Shown: one piece after another, positions 27,168 to 37,793 of the stretch | How positions within the stretch are numbered: the stretch's first letter is position 1 | Layout of the letters: each line of letters opens with the position of its first letter | Origin: Corvus cornix cornix | Taxonomy: Eukaryota; Chordata; Aves; Passeriformes; Corvidae | Assembly (NCBI RefSeq): GCF_000738735.6 | Contig: NC_046334.1 | Location: forward strand, 32,869,301 to 32,933,300 | Length of the DNA: 64,000 bases | Direction of reading: 5' to 3' | The notes under the pieces: generated by a model | The model's database searches: none | What the model saw: only the letters and a program-made list of their open reading frames with translations | What the model was told of the DNA's origin: nothing | Made by a program: the position numbers and the translations under genes

Positions 27168-30100
27168 TTATTTCTAACATTTTCCCCTTTGAACAGTTCA
27201 AAGAGTAGAAAGAACAGTGGTTAGGATCGAATCTAACATTTTCAGTCAAGAAGGGAGCGGACCATGCATTAAAGCACAACTTTAAATAACACTGTAAAAA
27301 CTTTGCAACTTTGATTTGGGAGGAGAACGAATCTTGAGTCCTACCCCAGAACCTTACTATATGCCCAATCTATTTTTCAAGTTGACCTGGATGTACTAGG
27401 AATGACCATAGCTACTCAATGCTTAGCCCTTTCTAACAAGGTAACATGCTAAATGCCTAGAAAATAAAGATGGAAAGAGCTGCAAAGTAGAAGTCAAATA
27501 ACAGAAGGAAGTAGAAATCTTAGTTACAAAATAAACATAGGGAAATTACATAATTCAGATCTCTGGACCAACTTCGTAGATGGCCTCAGAGACAGCAATA
27601 ATAAGTAAGCATAATTTGACCTGCTTTTTATGACACTAATAAATTGTAATAGCTGTAAGAAAAGCAGAGAGAGGGGTGGTTAGATTTTTTGCCTACCTAA
27701 AAGGAGGCTTCTGAAGTTTAACTATTCTTTTTTAAACCATTGCAAACTGCAGCCACCAGGCTTTGGATCCTCATATTCCTGCTGTAACTACAGCTGGCTT
27801 TCATCCACGCTGTAACTTGTTCTTTTATCATCTACTCAGGACAAATAATCAAGAGGGTCATAAAGCCAGAGAGCATCTGTCTTTATCACAGAGTTCAGCA
27901 AGATGACAGGCAAGGCTAGGGAATTATTTTTAGACATGAAGGTCATAAATATTGAAATTTGGTGTATTTATAATTTAAAAAGAATAGACCATTAGAAACT
28001 GTGCTGTTGGCAAGATGGGTTTTCTCTCTTTTGCTTTATAGACCTTGATTTCATTACACAGCCTACTGATTTATTTTACATCCAAATGTATTTCAATAAA
28101 ACATCTGGAAAATGTAACTATACTTCATTAAAATCTGTAAATATATTTCCCCAGGATTCAGCACTTTGAAAGAAATCTCAAGAAATCTGCCCTGTTTTTT
28201 CTGTTGAGCACGCATTCCAGGTTCTTCTGTATTAATCTAACAGTTTATGTTAGAGCATGGTGATAAATAATCAAAGAACATTACTTCTAGGACTTTTTTT
28301 TGTTCACTTCTCTATCATTAGCTTCTAGTCTCTTTATTTTTAATCAAATTTAGAAAATTTTCAATTACTGACATGCATTTTTTTAACGTAAATTCAATTC
28401 AAATTGGTATTTAACATGCACCTAGTATTTTTAATTAGTTTTCATCATCAGTTTTTAATCTGCTGCTATCTAGATCTTATATTTTTGTGTCCACACAGAA
28501 GAAGCTGCTTACAGACCGAGCAGCGTAGCACAAAGTTTTAGAACAGGACAACAACAAGTGGCTTGGTCATCTCTAGAACAGCTCAAGAAATGCTTTTGCC
28601 CATTCTCAGCCTTTGATGGTAAACCATGAGATGGATGTACAATGGCAGCACTTAGAGACAGAGGTCTGCCTTTCCCAGTAAGTGATCCTTCAGTGGGGAT
28701 GAAGTTTAGCAGAATCTGATAATGAACAAACAGGCATTTAAAACAGTCTTAAAACCTTTAAACGCACCAAATCCAGCTGTTCTGGAGGCTTCTGTTCCTA
28801 ACAGTTATTATTGTTAATGACCCACAATATTTTTTTTCCTCAAGTTATCCTAAAGCATGTTTTCGTTTAGACTTTTTACTCAAAATTAGCTGGATTTTCC
28901 TTCTGTACTACATCAGAGGAGTGTTTGTTCAGAACCAATATACTTCACCATCTTTCCAGACCCTTTTAACACTGCCTATGCCGACACTAAAACATCACTT
29001 TGAAGTGTTTCTCATTCTTAGTAACCTCCTTATCAAGATGAGGGACAAGTATTTTTTGTTATTAAAAAAAGCCTGTATTATTGTCTATGTATGCTTTACA
29101 GTCCAGTGTCTGATTTTAATTACTGGGTCGTTTCCCTTTGAAAAATGCTCAATTGTTCTATTCTTTGCACATCTCAGTATGCAAAAGCAAAATAAAAAAT
29201 AAAATGAAATAAAAAGCCCGAAAACCTGTGACCCTTTCTGTTTAGTACCTTTTCTTTTAAAAAATAAACCAGAATGTTTCCGTGCAAGAGCCCAGACTTT
29301 TCCGGGTCTTAAAACTGCGGACAAAAGAACAAACTTCAGCCGTTAGTAGAAACTTATCACTTCAAGTATGACTAGAGACTACAGCAAAGTATGAACTTTT
29401 CTCTCTAGACTCTCATAATGAATAGGGAAATAACTAAACCTGCTGACATCTAAAATAACAAGGCACAAAGTCAAGTTGTCCTGATTGTGAAACTTTGTGA
29501 TGCCTCGAAGCAACAAAAAAATCAGCTCTGCACCAGTGATGACCTTTTAGTACTTGTCATATCAGAATGGAACCAGCAGGCTTTTGATTACTTGTCTCCA
29601 CACAGCCTCTTTTTTTCTTATGTTTTCAAAGTCTGTGGCTGCTCATCTGCATGCAGTTGTTACTGCCTGAATTATTCCTGCTTTAAGCTTCAAGTTTTGC
29701 ACCTCTGCTCACAGCCCATAATCTTGTTGTGAGGCAGTCCCCTCAAAATGGGTGTAGATTGCTCAGTAGTACACAAATGGAGTTGGTGGAAGAACTGTGA
29801 ATCAAAAAAACAAAAAAAATTAAACTGCAAATAGGAGAAAATGTGATCCCATGGCTTGGAAAATATGTCAGCTATAAACACCCTGAAATAAAATCAACTT
29901 TGAAACCTCAGCAGAAATAAATAGGGACCATATTCACAAATTATGTCAGGAAATAAAAACACTAACTGTTGATTCATGTTACCTAGGTGAGCAGATGGGT
30001 TGTTGTTTTGTTTTTCTCTTTATGAAATAATGCACCCTTCAGTCACTGATGCTGAAATAACAACACAATTTAAAAGCTGACAAGATTATGTAAAATTAAC

Positions 30101-33100
30101 ACGGCTCCTAATAACCGTGTTTTAAATTAAAAGCCTGATAGCTCAAGAGCCACTGTGCTGCAAATGAAGGCTTGTTCCTGTAAAGGATGGTCTTTGAGGG
30201 AGCCCTCAGTTCCTGTTTTTCTAAAGCAGTATGTGCACACAATCTGCTCCCTGTTGGTGCAAACACCTCTTCCTCCGCAGCTTCTGGCACACAAAGCTGT
30301 ACTTCTGTCTCTCATCCAAGCTGTGTATTTACACATAACTTCATCCTTCCTTTGGAACACTTTTTCAATTGTCTTGCACTCTCTTGCAGTTGTGTTATAT
30401 ACAGTTTAAAGTCTAATTCTCTTAAATGCTGCAAAGCAGGTTTTTTGCAAATGAAGTTTACTACAGGTTACCAAAATCAGTAGATAATTTGCTTGATTTA
30501 ATGAGCTCTGAATTAAGCTTTCAGCTATGTAAAAGCCACAGCGCACTCAGGATCCTTTCGGTCCTCCTGCACTTAGGTGGCATGATTTGGTCCACATGTA
30601 ATCAGATGGCCCTCATCAGTTTTCAGCTGTCATGACTTGGATAAAGTTCCTGTACCAGCTATTTCAGTTTTATTAGCTTTGAGAGCACAGATTGCAACCC
30701 CTGAAAAAAATAAAAAAACCCACATAAGTTTTTCAAAGGTTTTTGAAGTGAGTTAGTAGGGGACATAAAACCATCAAGTTAGGTCAGTGGATTTTGTGGT
30801 GACTATTACCAACATCAAACCAGACCCTAAATATGAAAAGCTCTTGGCTAACAGCTTTAAAGAAAATCATTTAAAGACAAAAAGGGTGAAATAACCACTA
30901 AAGATATATTGACTCCTGCTTAAATCTTTTACACAATCACACTTTTTTCTGAATAGTGAATGTCGGACAAAAATAACCTGAGTCAAAACACAGAGCTGCT
31001 AATCTGCAAGAAAAGCCAACACCTCTCTCCAGGACTAAGACTGTTGCTGCAATGATAAAGGAAGCCTGCCCTACTAACACTGCAGATGTAGCAAAAGTTT
31101 CCCTTATCATGGCAAAACAAGCCTTACAGTATCAATAAATCGAATTTCCACATAATGTGGCTTAACCTCAGTAGGCAGCAAGCATCACACAGCTGTGTCC
31201 AGAAATAGATTTGATATCATGAAATTAACTTTTGAAATAATACACATAAAAGATTGGGATAGAACAGATCAAAGCTTGTTAGACAAGAAAATAATTTTTT
31301 TTTAAAATCTTTTATAAATTTAAAAGATTTTGTTGGTAGAAAAGTATGATTCCAAAGTTCAAATTTAACAGCAGTGAAGCAGCAAATGGATTATGCAGAA
31401 TCAGTGTGATGTCACGTCCCTAATTCCAGACAGATGCGCAGTGTATTTTCTCTAGTTATTTGCAAACTGGTCTAACAGGAAATTTAAAGATTTTCAAAGT
31501 TAGCAAAAGTTACTTACTTCATACTAAGAAAGTGAACAAGAGTCACACAGCAAAACATGAAAGTATCAGGCGATAGACACAAAACAGTGTCATTGAGCAG
31601 GCATTCTATAAATACATCCTTTTTGCAGAACGCTAAGACAAGATGCACAAAAGGAAACAAGCAGATATAATTCCTTGGGACCTTGAAATTCCTTTTGACA
31701 GGGTCCTTGGAAAAAAGGTTTTAAGAAATATTAATAGCAATAAAATAAGAAGTATGGTTTCAGATGTCTCACACACCAGTGAGGCAAAAAGAATGATAAA
31801 TGGCATTATGATAAAAAAGAACAGCATTTTGTATCAGAGATAAAGACTCAGTATGGTTCAAGTTTTTTAAGATATGAATATACAAGAGACTAAATTTAAA
31901 GATGTACATTATGAGCTGAATAGGTAGCAAAACAACACCTGGTATTTTTAACCGTTCCAAAAAGATTTAATTCAACAACATGGTTGAAAGTACAATAAAT
32001 TCAATTTAATTTAACTTATAAAAGAAGAACCTGTATTATGTAAAACAAAAATGGTTTTGCAATGACTGTAGATGAAGTATCACACATTGTGAAGGAGACA
32101 ATAAAAAGCTGTATGGATGTAGAGCAATATTTTAAACTGGGTTACCAAGACTGCTCCAGGTGTACAGGAAGTATCACCTTCCTACATTATATCCTTTGTC
32201 TGGAAAAATTCTTCAGAAGCTGTAGAGGAAGAAGAAATAGTTTCAAAATCCACCACTCTGAGAAAACCTGCAGTTCAAATTTAAATTCTTAGCCTGAGGA
32301 AATTGTATCTCTTTTTCTCAGTGCTGTGTACTAAGATTTATTGTACCTTAATGCTGCTGTGCATTCTGATGGACTGAATCTTGGAGCATTTGATGTGTGA
32401 CTGTCTTGAAAGAAGAATGGCATAGATCAAAATAAAAACTAGGATACACTATTGTTTATCTAAAGACTCAGGTTTGTGTCTTTGTTTATTTCTTCACCTC
32501 ATCTTTAATATCCCTTAAAAACACTGAAGGAAATGTGATCAAATTGTGTGAAAAAAGGAGGCGGCTACAGGATGATAGCCGGAAACTACAGTTCCTACTG
32601 TATCGTTAGTCAAAATCCTCTGCCCAGAGCTGCTTCTCTCTGAATGTCCTTTGAACCCCAAGGATTTCAGCAGAAAATAAGAAACTCAACTAATGCACTT
32701 CTTGGCACGGCACATTTGTTTTTCCAGGGTAACATAATTATAAATTTTACATTTCATTAGTAAGTTTTAACCTCAAAGTTCAATTTTAATTAATTAAATG
32801 TGGGGGGAAAAAAGCCAGGTGACTTTCATCCCTTCAACTGTAGCTTTCATTTAATCCTTTAAAAGCAAGTATAAACATCAAGCCTAAAATATAATTGTTC
32901 TACCAGTAAAAGCTAAACTGAACATAATAACCTGCAGTCCAAATAACCTTGAAATCACAGAATGCAATTTGAGTCTTAGTACAACTATGTGCATGTGTAA
33001 GCAGTCTTAATTTTTCTGCTCTACAAATTGTTTTTTACCCCCCCCTTAAGAAGCATAATAAACCTCCAGGACAGCAAGCTTTGAAGATTCAGTTTTCCAT

Positions 33101-35841
33101 GGAAATTTTAATCCATGACAAAAGATTTCTAAAAGTACAATCATTCACAGCTAAGCAGGTGTAGTTCTTCCCATTCTTCAATTTTAAAATAGCAATATAA
33201 AATATTTCCACGACTCAAATCCTAGATTATATTCTTCTTTGTCATGAGAAATGGCAAAGCTACAGTTGTTCCTTCTCATGAGACTCTGCTATGTATCATT
33301 GTAGCACCATTAGCAGGCTCGCTTAGTTTATTATAGTAGTTATTGATACCAATTACTGGCCTGTGAAGCATTGATTACAAAACAGAATTTGACAGAAAAC
33401 TTCATTCAACAGAAGTCTTTGATGTTAGGTACACTTTTCTTCATAAAGTAGGGTGAAAGGCAGCTCCAAAAAAGACCCCCATCTATTCCAGACCCAGGCT
33501 AGCTAATATGGAATAACGGTGCTTCTATGGGAATATGGGGTTCTGGAGAATTGTTTGGTGAAAGTAGACATTAGTACAAACAAATAAAACTGTGATATAT
33601 CATTTAAATTTGATATTCTTTTTCATCACGCTCTTCTGGCACAGGTCTCTAAAGCACTGCCAAGAAAGTTTGCCCCATGAACTGTTGAACTTACCACCAG
33701 CTTTAACCTCTGCTAACAAGATGGTTTGGGGATAACAAAATCCATTGCATTTTAATTCAGCACACCATTACACAGAGGACAGCATTTTGTCACCCATACA
33801 TATTAGAGAAGTTCAGCTTCACATTCAAGAACTTACTTTTCAGCTGTCAGAGAAAATAACGGTTTTCCACAGTATCTTCATATGGCTTGTCTTCCAAACT
33901 GAAATGTTTCTTATATCATGTGGTGGGATCCAGTCCACTTCATGCTGTTTCCCAAGCATCAAAGCCTACTGAACTCTCCAAAGTAGTGTGCAATTTCTCA
34001 TGTTCCTGGGGGAAGGAGGGGTTCTTGTACAAGTCCGCTCATCTGTTTCCAGGGTGGTTCATTAGAGCATTACATCTTCGAAATGCCACCAAGCTGCTTA
34101 CCTGTAACCAAAGGAAAGTGTGCTATGACTCAAAATCTCAGGTCTCAAAAATACAGCCAGCTAACTTATAATACATTTCTAATACAGCAGAAAAAGGTAC
34201 AGGGTTCTGTGAGTTAAAAGGCCTATCCAGTCCTACAATCTTTGCTTCTGTTGTCAAAAGTAAATGATGTAGCAAACATTTTATTCTCTACACATGTCTC
34301 AAAAATTACCTGCAGGAATGTTGCCTTTTACAGCCACATCCCTTTGGCAATTCTGCATAATCCATCTGGGGAAGATTTCTGTTTACATTGAATTTACTTT
34401 TACTATTCCTCAAGGTCAAAATTGCAGAAAATATACTTTAAATCACAGTTTGAAATCTGTGAATCTGACAGAAGCAATCTGGGTACCTAAAGCTGCTTAA
34501 CTGCATAATGTAGTTTGGTAAATAGTACTTTATATCTTCTTTAAACTAGATGTTACTTTTACTGATATAGCCAATGGGAGGGAAGAAAATTCCCCCAAAA
34601 GTAAGGTTATATAGAAATAGTAAATGGAAAAGTTTGGGGTAGAAAGAATTTTCAGGCTTTTATAAAGTACATTAATTTATACTTTTGCTGTGAAAATTAA
34701 GTTTTTCCTTATTCTCTTTATTATAAAACCTCTAAATTCCTATAAAAGAAATAACTATAGCCACTAATATAACTTCTACTATTTGAAATGTAATTAAATT
34801 ACACATGTAAATTGTTTATGATATGGCAAGTGCTTAAAGAGCTGAAAAAACCAACCAGGACATGCTGCAAAACAGATGCGACTTTATAATTATTTCAGTT
34901 GTCTTGTATACACAGAAATACACATTATCAGTAAACACACAACCATCAGGACACTATTAAAGTTAATAATTGTTCAAGACCACCTACATTTGCAGATTAC
35001 TTATTTTTTTTTTACAGTTCCAAACTGTGTGGGCACTATTCATGCCAAGTTGATAACTTCTACTCTCTGGAAACATCTTCCCTGAAATCCTGTGTCACAT
35101 TATAAAATCAGAACATATTAGAGGTGAAACCTGGAGCACCAGACTCAGCTTGCTCGTGTCACCCTGGTCGTTTGGGCTGGATAATCCAAAGAGGAGCCTA
35201 AACCAGGAAAAGCCAAAGGAGCAAGAGGCAATGCACAAAATGCTGCACCTAGATAACTGCAGCAACCTAACTTCTGTTAGGTCTGGTGTGTAATACCTAA
35301 GGACTCCTCAAGCAGCAAGAAATACATATCTGTATTTCACACAGATTGAAGGCACACCTGCAATAACATGGATAGCACCATTCTGCCCCCTTTGACATTT
35401 GGAAGGTGAATATATGCCTTACTCAAAGTAAATTTACAATGTAAATATACATATGGATGAATTTGTTCTCAAGTACTTCACATGTGTTAGTTCAGCATAA
35501 TGATTTTTAAAGTTAAGGTAAAAAAGTTCTTTTCACTGCAAAAAAAAAAAAATTGACACTTTTTATTCATTTCAGAATATTGATTATGTATATAGCAGAA
35601 AATATCCACAAAGGCTTACTTTTCCATAATCCTGAGCAAAAGGAGAAAAACAAATATGCTAAAAATCTCATGAGCCTATGACTAGTAACTCAGCTCTTCA
35701 CACATAACAGTCCTTTCAAGCAGAAAAGATGGAATTTCTTTCTCAAGGATAGGGCCAAGACAACAGAATGAATTCCCCTATTACAGTTGAGACAGTACAA
35801 ACCATATTCCAAGTGCAAGGCTCATTCCTTTGAATCGCCAC

Positions 35842-35847
35842 CTCATA
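35842..35847. repeat. Target-site duplication, left copy
   Basis: CTCATA immediately precedes the TG of the LTR at 35848. The same six bases follow the last base of the other LTR (38088-38093). An exact 6-bp duplication is the hallmark of integration by an alpha-/betaretrovirus-like integrase. Confidence 0.93.
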
Positions 35848-36140
35848 TGTTGCAGTGGGGATCCTGCAACATGCATATACCAAACCAGGAATCCCGTGGA
35901 AAGGAAATACATATGTGGACAGATTCTTGCTAGCTGTTTCAGAGATGTTTATTTCTCCAGCCGCATGGCCGGAGCTCTGCCCAGGAACTGTTCCAGTCAC
36001 GGGACCAAGGGTCCTTCTGCCCGTGCAGGGAACACAAACCAACCCATGGGAACGAGGCTGAGCAGGGGCAGGGAAACCCCGTGTCTGTGCCCTCAGGGCC
36101 CCTCTCCCAGGGCTACACGGCAGGGGGAGGGACCCCAACA
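35848..36140 (-). repeat. 3' LTR of the provirus
   Basis: This 293-bp copy aligns end to end with 37794-38087. On the minus strand it begins TGTTGGGGTCCC and ends CTGCAACA. It contains an AATAAA poly(A) signal (complement at 35948-35953). No TATA box precedes that signal; the U3 is GC-rich, suggesting a TATA-less promoter. Several differences from the other LTR are C/T or G/A changes at CpG sites. Confidence 0.93.
35948..35953 (-). terminator. Poly(A) signal in the 3' LTR
   Basis: AATAAA on the minus strand, in the context GAGAAATAAACATC, is conserved in both LTRs. It would direct 3' processing of the proviral transcript and so marks the R region. Confidence 0.7.
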
Positions 36141-36170
36141 CCTCACCCGTTTTATTTTAATAAAAGGAGA
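36141..36170 (-). other. Candidate polypurine tract before the 3' LTR
   Basis: The minus-strand bases directly upstream of the 3' LTR are AAAATAAAACGGGTGAGG, ending exactly at the LTR boundary. They are purine-rich, with three interruptions by pyrimidines, and sit where plus-strand DNA synthesis is primed. This is a weak tract compared with typical retroviruses, so it may have decayed. Confidence 0.4.
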
Positions 36171-36358
36171 ATGAAAACAACTGGATAAACATAACAAGAA
36201 CAGTTTCAAGACAAAACAAGCCACCCTCCCGAGTCTTTAAATGTCCAAACAGATTCTGTGGAACATCTTAGGGCTGACAGAAGGGAGACAGAATTCTCTG
36301 AGCATGCTTTGTAGGGAAACTGAGGCAGGAGAGGGTTTAACTTCTTCCCTCCCCTTTT

Positions 36359-37127
36359 TCATCCCCCACTCGGCATTGGAAAGGGATTTTTGGGGAAACA
36401 ATTGGCAAAGGTATGGTTTTGTGAGGGAAACCATGGGTGAAAAAACGGATTGGGAATACACTGGGGGTAATAGGACATAGGGTAAAAGGGAAAGGTGGGA
36501 TTAGGAAAGGGAAACTGTAGGGGGGGCTTACAATGGAGATATTGTCTAACATGACTACGATTTTTAGCATATATACTGCCTTTCACAGAAACACCATCAG
36601 GCCCAGTTACCTGCAATGCTTGTAACCCTTTTCTACCTCGTATAATTTTAAATTCCACCTCCATCTCCCAAGCTTGGGATGCATTTTTCAGGGTTATTCT
36701 TTTTAATAGCAGTTCTATGCACGAATACGTCTTGCTTGTTGTCACACCTTGTTATAAAACCATAATTTTGCTTAACATTATACCATTTTACTACCTCTAA
36801 GATGTTAGTTACTATGATCTTTTCCTTTTTCCGAGTGGCTGCTGTTTTCTGTCTCGCTGCGTCTTTGCTCTCTCCTTCGGTCGCTCCCGTGTTGGAATTG
36901 TCGGAGCTGCTGGTGCCTGCGCGCTCTTCCCGGGGTCGCGTTCGGGGCTGCGCGGGCCGGGCCGGGCCACGCCGCTCAGTTCTCCGTGCGTCGCCTCCTC
37001 TGGTCGCAGCTTCGCTGCCGATGCCGGGCGCTGCACCCACGTCTCGGCCGGGCCCCCGAGCGATGACTCCCCCGCGCCCTGCTCCAGCGGCACGTCTCGG
37101 CTGGGCGCGGCTCCGCTCCACCGCCAT
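36359..37127 (-). pseudogene. Captured Y-box protein gene, cold-shock domain, frameshifted
   Basis: Y-box proteins (YBX1/2/3) bind RNA and single-stranded DNA and control mRNA packaging, translation and transcription. The frame starting at ATG 37127 runs 159 codons. Residues 1-100 are Arg/Ala/Gly-rich, and from residue 102 a cold-shock domain follows. It shows VVKWYNV, NYGFI (RNP1-like, residues 121-125), DVFVH (RNP2, residues 133-137) and AIKKNNP, the last a Y-box family hallmark. The frame stops just after GDG (residues 154-156). Homology resumes immediately in another frame (36658-36539) with VEF, VTGPDGV, VKGS and YA. Compared with the family, about 5 bp are missing at this point. Near residue 36, IGSEAAT may match the Y-box protein N-terminus with its start Met changed to Ile. 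The tail to 36359 is Pro/Phe/Tyr-rich instead of the usual Arg-rich islands. The closest paralogue is undecided, so no symbol is given. Confidence 0.88.
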
Positions 37128-37672
37128 CGCCGCCCGCCGCCGCCCCTCTCGGCCGGGCGTTCACGGGGCTCGCTCCACCACGCTCTGTGCTGCGTCGTGC
37201 GGGCACCGCCGGGTCCCGCCGCTCCCGCCGCTCCTCGCTCCGCCACCGACACTGCGGCTCGCGTGGCTCCGCCCGCGCGCGGGAACTGCCTCGCTGGTGC
37301 TCGCAGAGCGCTCGGTGCACGTGGCCTGGGCCGCACAGTCCCTGCGCCAGGCTTCCCTTCGCCAGGACACAGCTGACATTGCTCAACAGTCTCGGAAATT
37401 AAATAATATTCACGAAAATATTCTTCCATCGGCATGTATTTTGACTCAAAAATTAACTGTGTCCAAGCGGTGTTCCAAAAGCCCTTCGTAAGAATTAAAT
37501 CCCAAGAAACATAGAAAAAGTTCTTGAACAACCATGCCAGGAAGTGTTTCAGTTCTTTTTGAGCTTGAATCAAGCTAAAATTTACAAATCGTTGTTCAAG
37601 AATCATTTTAAGTTTAAGATAAATGTCCATATGCGGCTCTGAGAGCCAAGAGTCTTCCCACGGTTCCTCCAT
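36812..37672 (-). CDS. Gag-like N-terminus reading into the captured segment (286 aa)
   Basis: This is the first long frame after the 5' LTR, about 120 bp downstream of it, with a strong start context (A at -3, G at +4). Residues 1-99 are not GC-biased and are rich in Trp (5, 9, 47, 57, 66, 70) and hydrophobics. The stretch ELKHFLAWLFKNF (40-52) and GFWNTAW (64-70) resembles the helical matrix region of betaretrovirus-like Gag proteins; this is a by-eye judgement. From about residue 100 the composition changes abruptly to Arg/Ala/Gly/Pro, where the frame enters the GC-rich captured sequence in a frame different from that of the Y-box domain. It ends in basic KRKRS at 36812. The product therefore joins a Gag start to an out-of-frame translation of Y-box DNA. 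Whether it was ever made is unknown. Confidence 0.5.
   Translation of the reverse strand: MEEPWEDSWLSEPHMDIYLKLKMILEQRFVNFSLIQAQKELKHFLAWLFKNFFYVSWDLILTKGFWNTAWTQLIFESKYMPMEEYFREYYLISETVEQCQLCPGEGKPGAGTVRPRPRAPSALRAPARQFPRAGGATRAAVSVAERGAAGAAGPGGARTTQHRAWWSEPRERPAERGGGGRRWRWSGAAPSRDVPLEQGAGESSLGGPAETWVQRPASAAKLRPEEATHGELSGVARPGPRSPERDPGKSAQAPAAPTIPTRERPKERAKTQRDRKQQPLGKRKRS
36836..37376. other. GC- and CpG-rich segment inside the provirus
   Basis: This is by far the most GC- and CpG-rich stretch of the window, in sharp contrast to the AT-rich flanks and to the gag-like part. Composition and position fit the 5' UTR and first exon of a CpG-island housekeeping mRNA, as Y-box genes have, brought in with the captured gene. 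Long frames on both strands here (for example 229 codons on the plus strand at 36802-37491) are a by-product of the low stop-codon density in GC-rich DNA. Confidence 0.8.
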
Positions 37673-37772
37673 AGTTTAGATATGGAATAGCAAAGCAAAA
37701 CCAAGAAGAGGACTTCAAAGTTTCCAGGGTTTACTCACACAAATCAGTCGCTTAGGGATCGGGGATCGTTCT

Positions 37773-37790
37773 GCTCTCAATTCTCCACCA
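37773..37790 (-). other. Candidate tRNA primer-binding site
   Basis: On the minus strand, three bases after the 5' LTR, the sequence reads TGGTGGAGAATTGAGAGC. It begins with the TGG that pairs with a tRNA CCA end. The first 11 bases would pair with the acceptor end of an alanine tRNA (…ATTCTCCACCA, recalled from general knowledge); the rest does not match. The position is right, but the primer identity is uncertain. Confidence 0.45.
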
Positions 37791-37793
37791 TTA

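Larger units (their letters stand above)
21125..35841. other. Long unannotated AT-rich noncoding stretch
   Basis: No exon, RNA gene or transposon was recognised in about 14.7 kb. It contains a 27-bp tandem duplication (23891-23950), a 16-bp perfect palindrome (27152-27167), a TA-rich patch at about 23690-23760 and a C8 run near 33040. Open frames are all shorter than 100 codons and have no recognisable domain. A possible conserved noncoding element near 25750-25990 is noted under findings. Confidence 0.5.

Noticed and set aside
35743..36174. Open frames of 114-132 codons across the 3' LTR
   Set aside because: The same frames recur in the other LTR (37715-38263). They reflect GC-rich LTR sequence, not a gene.
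36802..37491. 229-codon plus-strand frame, the longest on that strand
   Set aside because: It is antisense to the GC-rich captured segment, where stop codons are rare in every frame. It resembles no protein, and four other frames are open over the same DNA.
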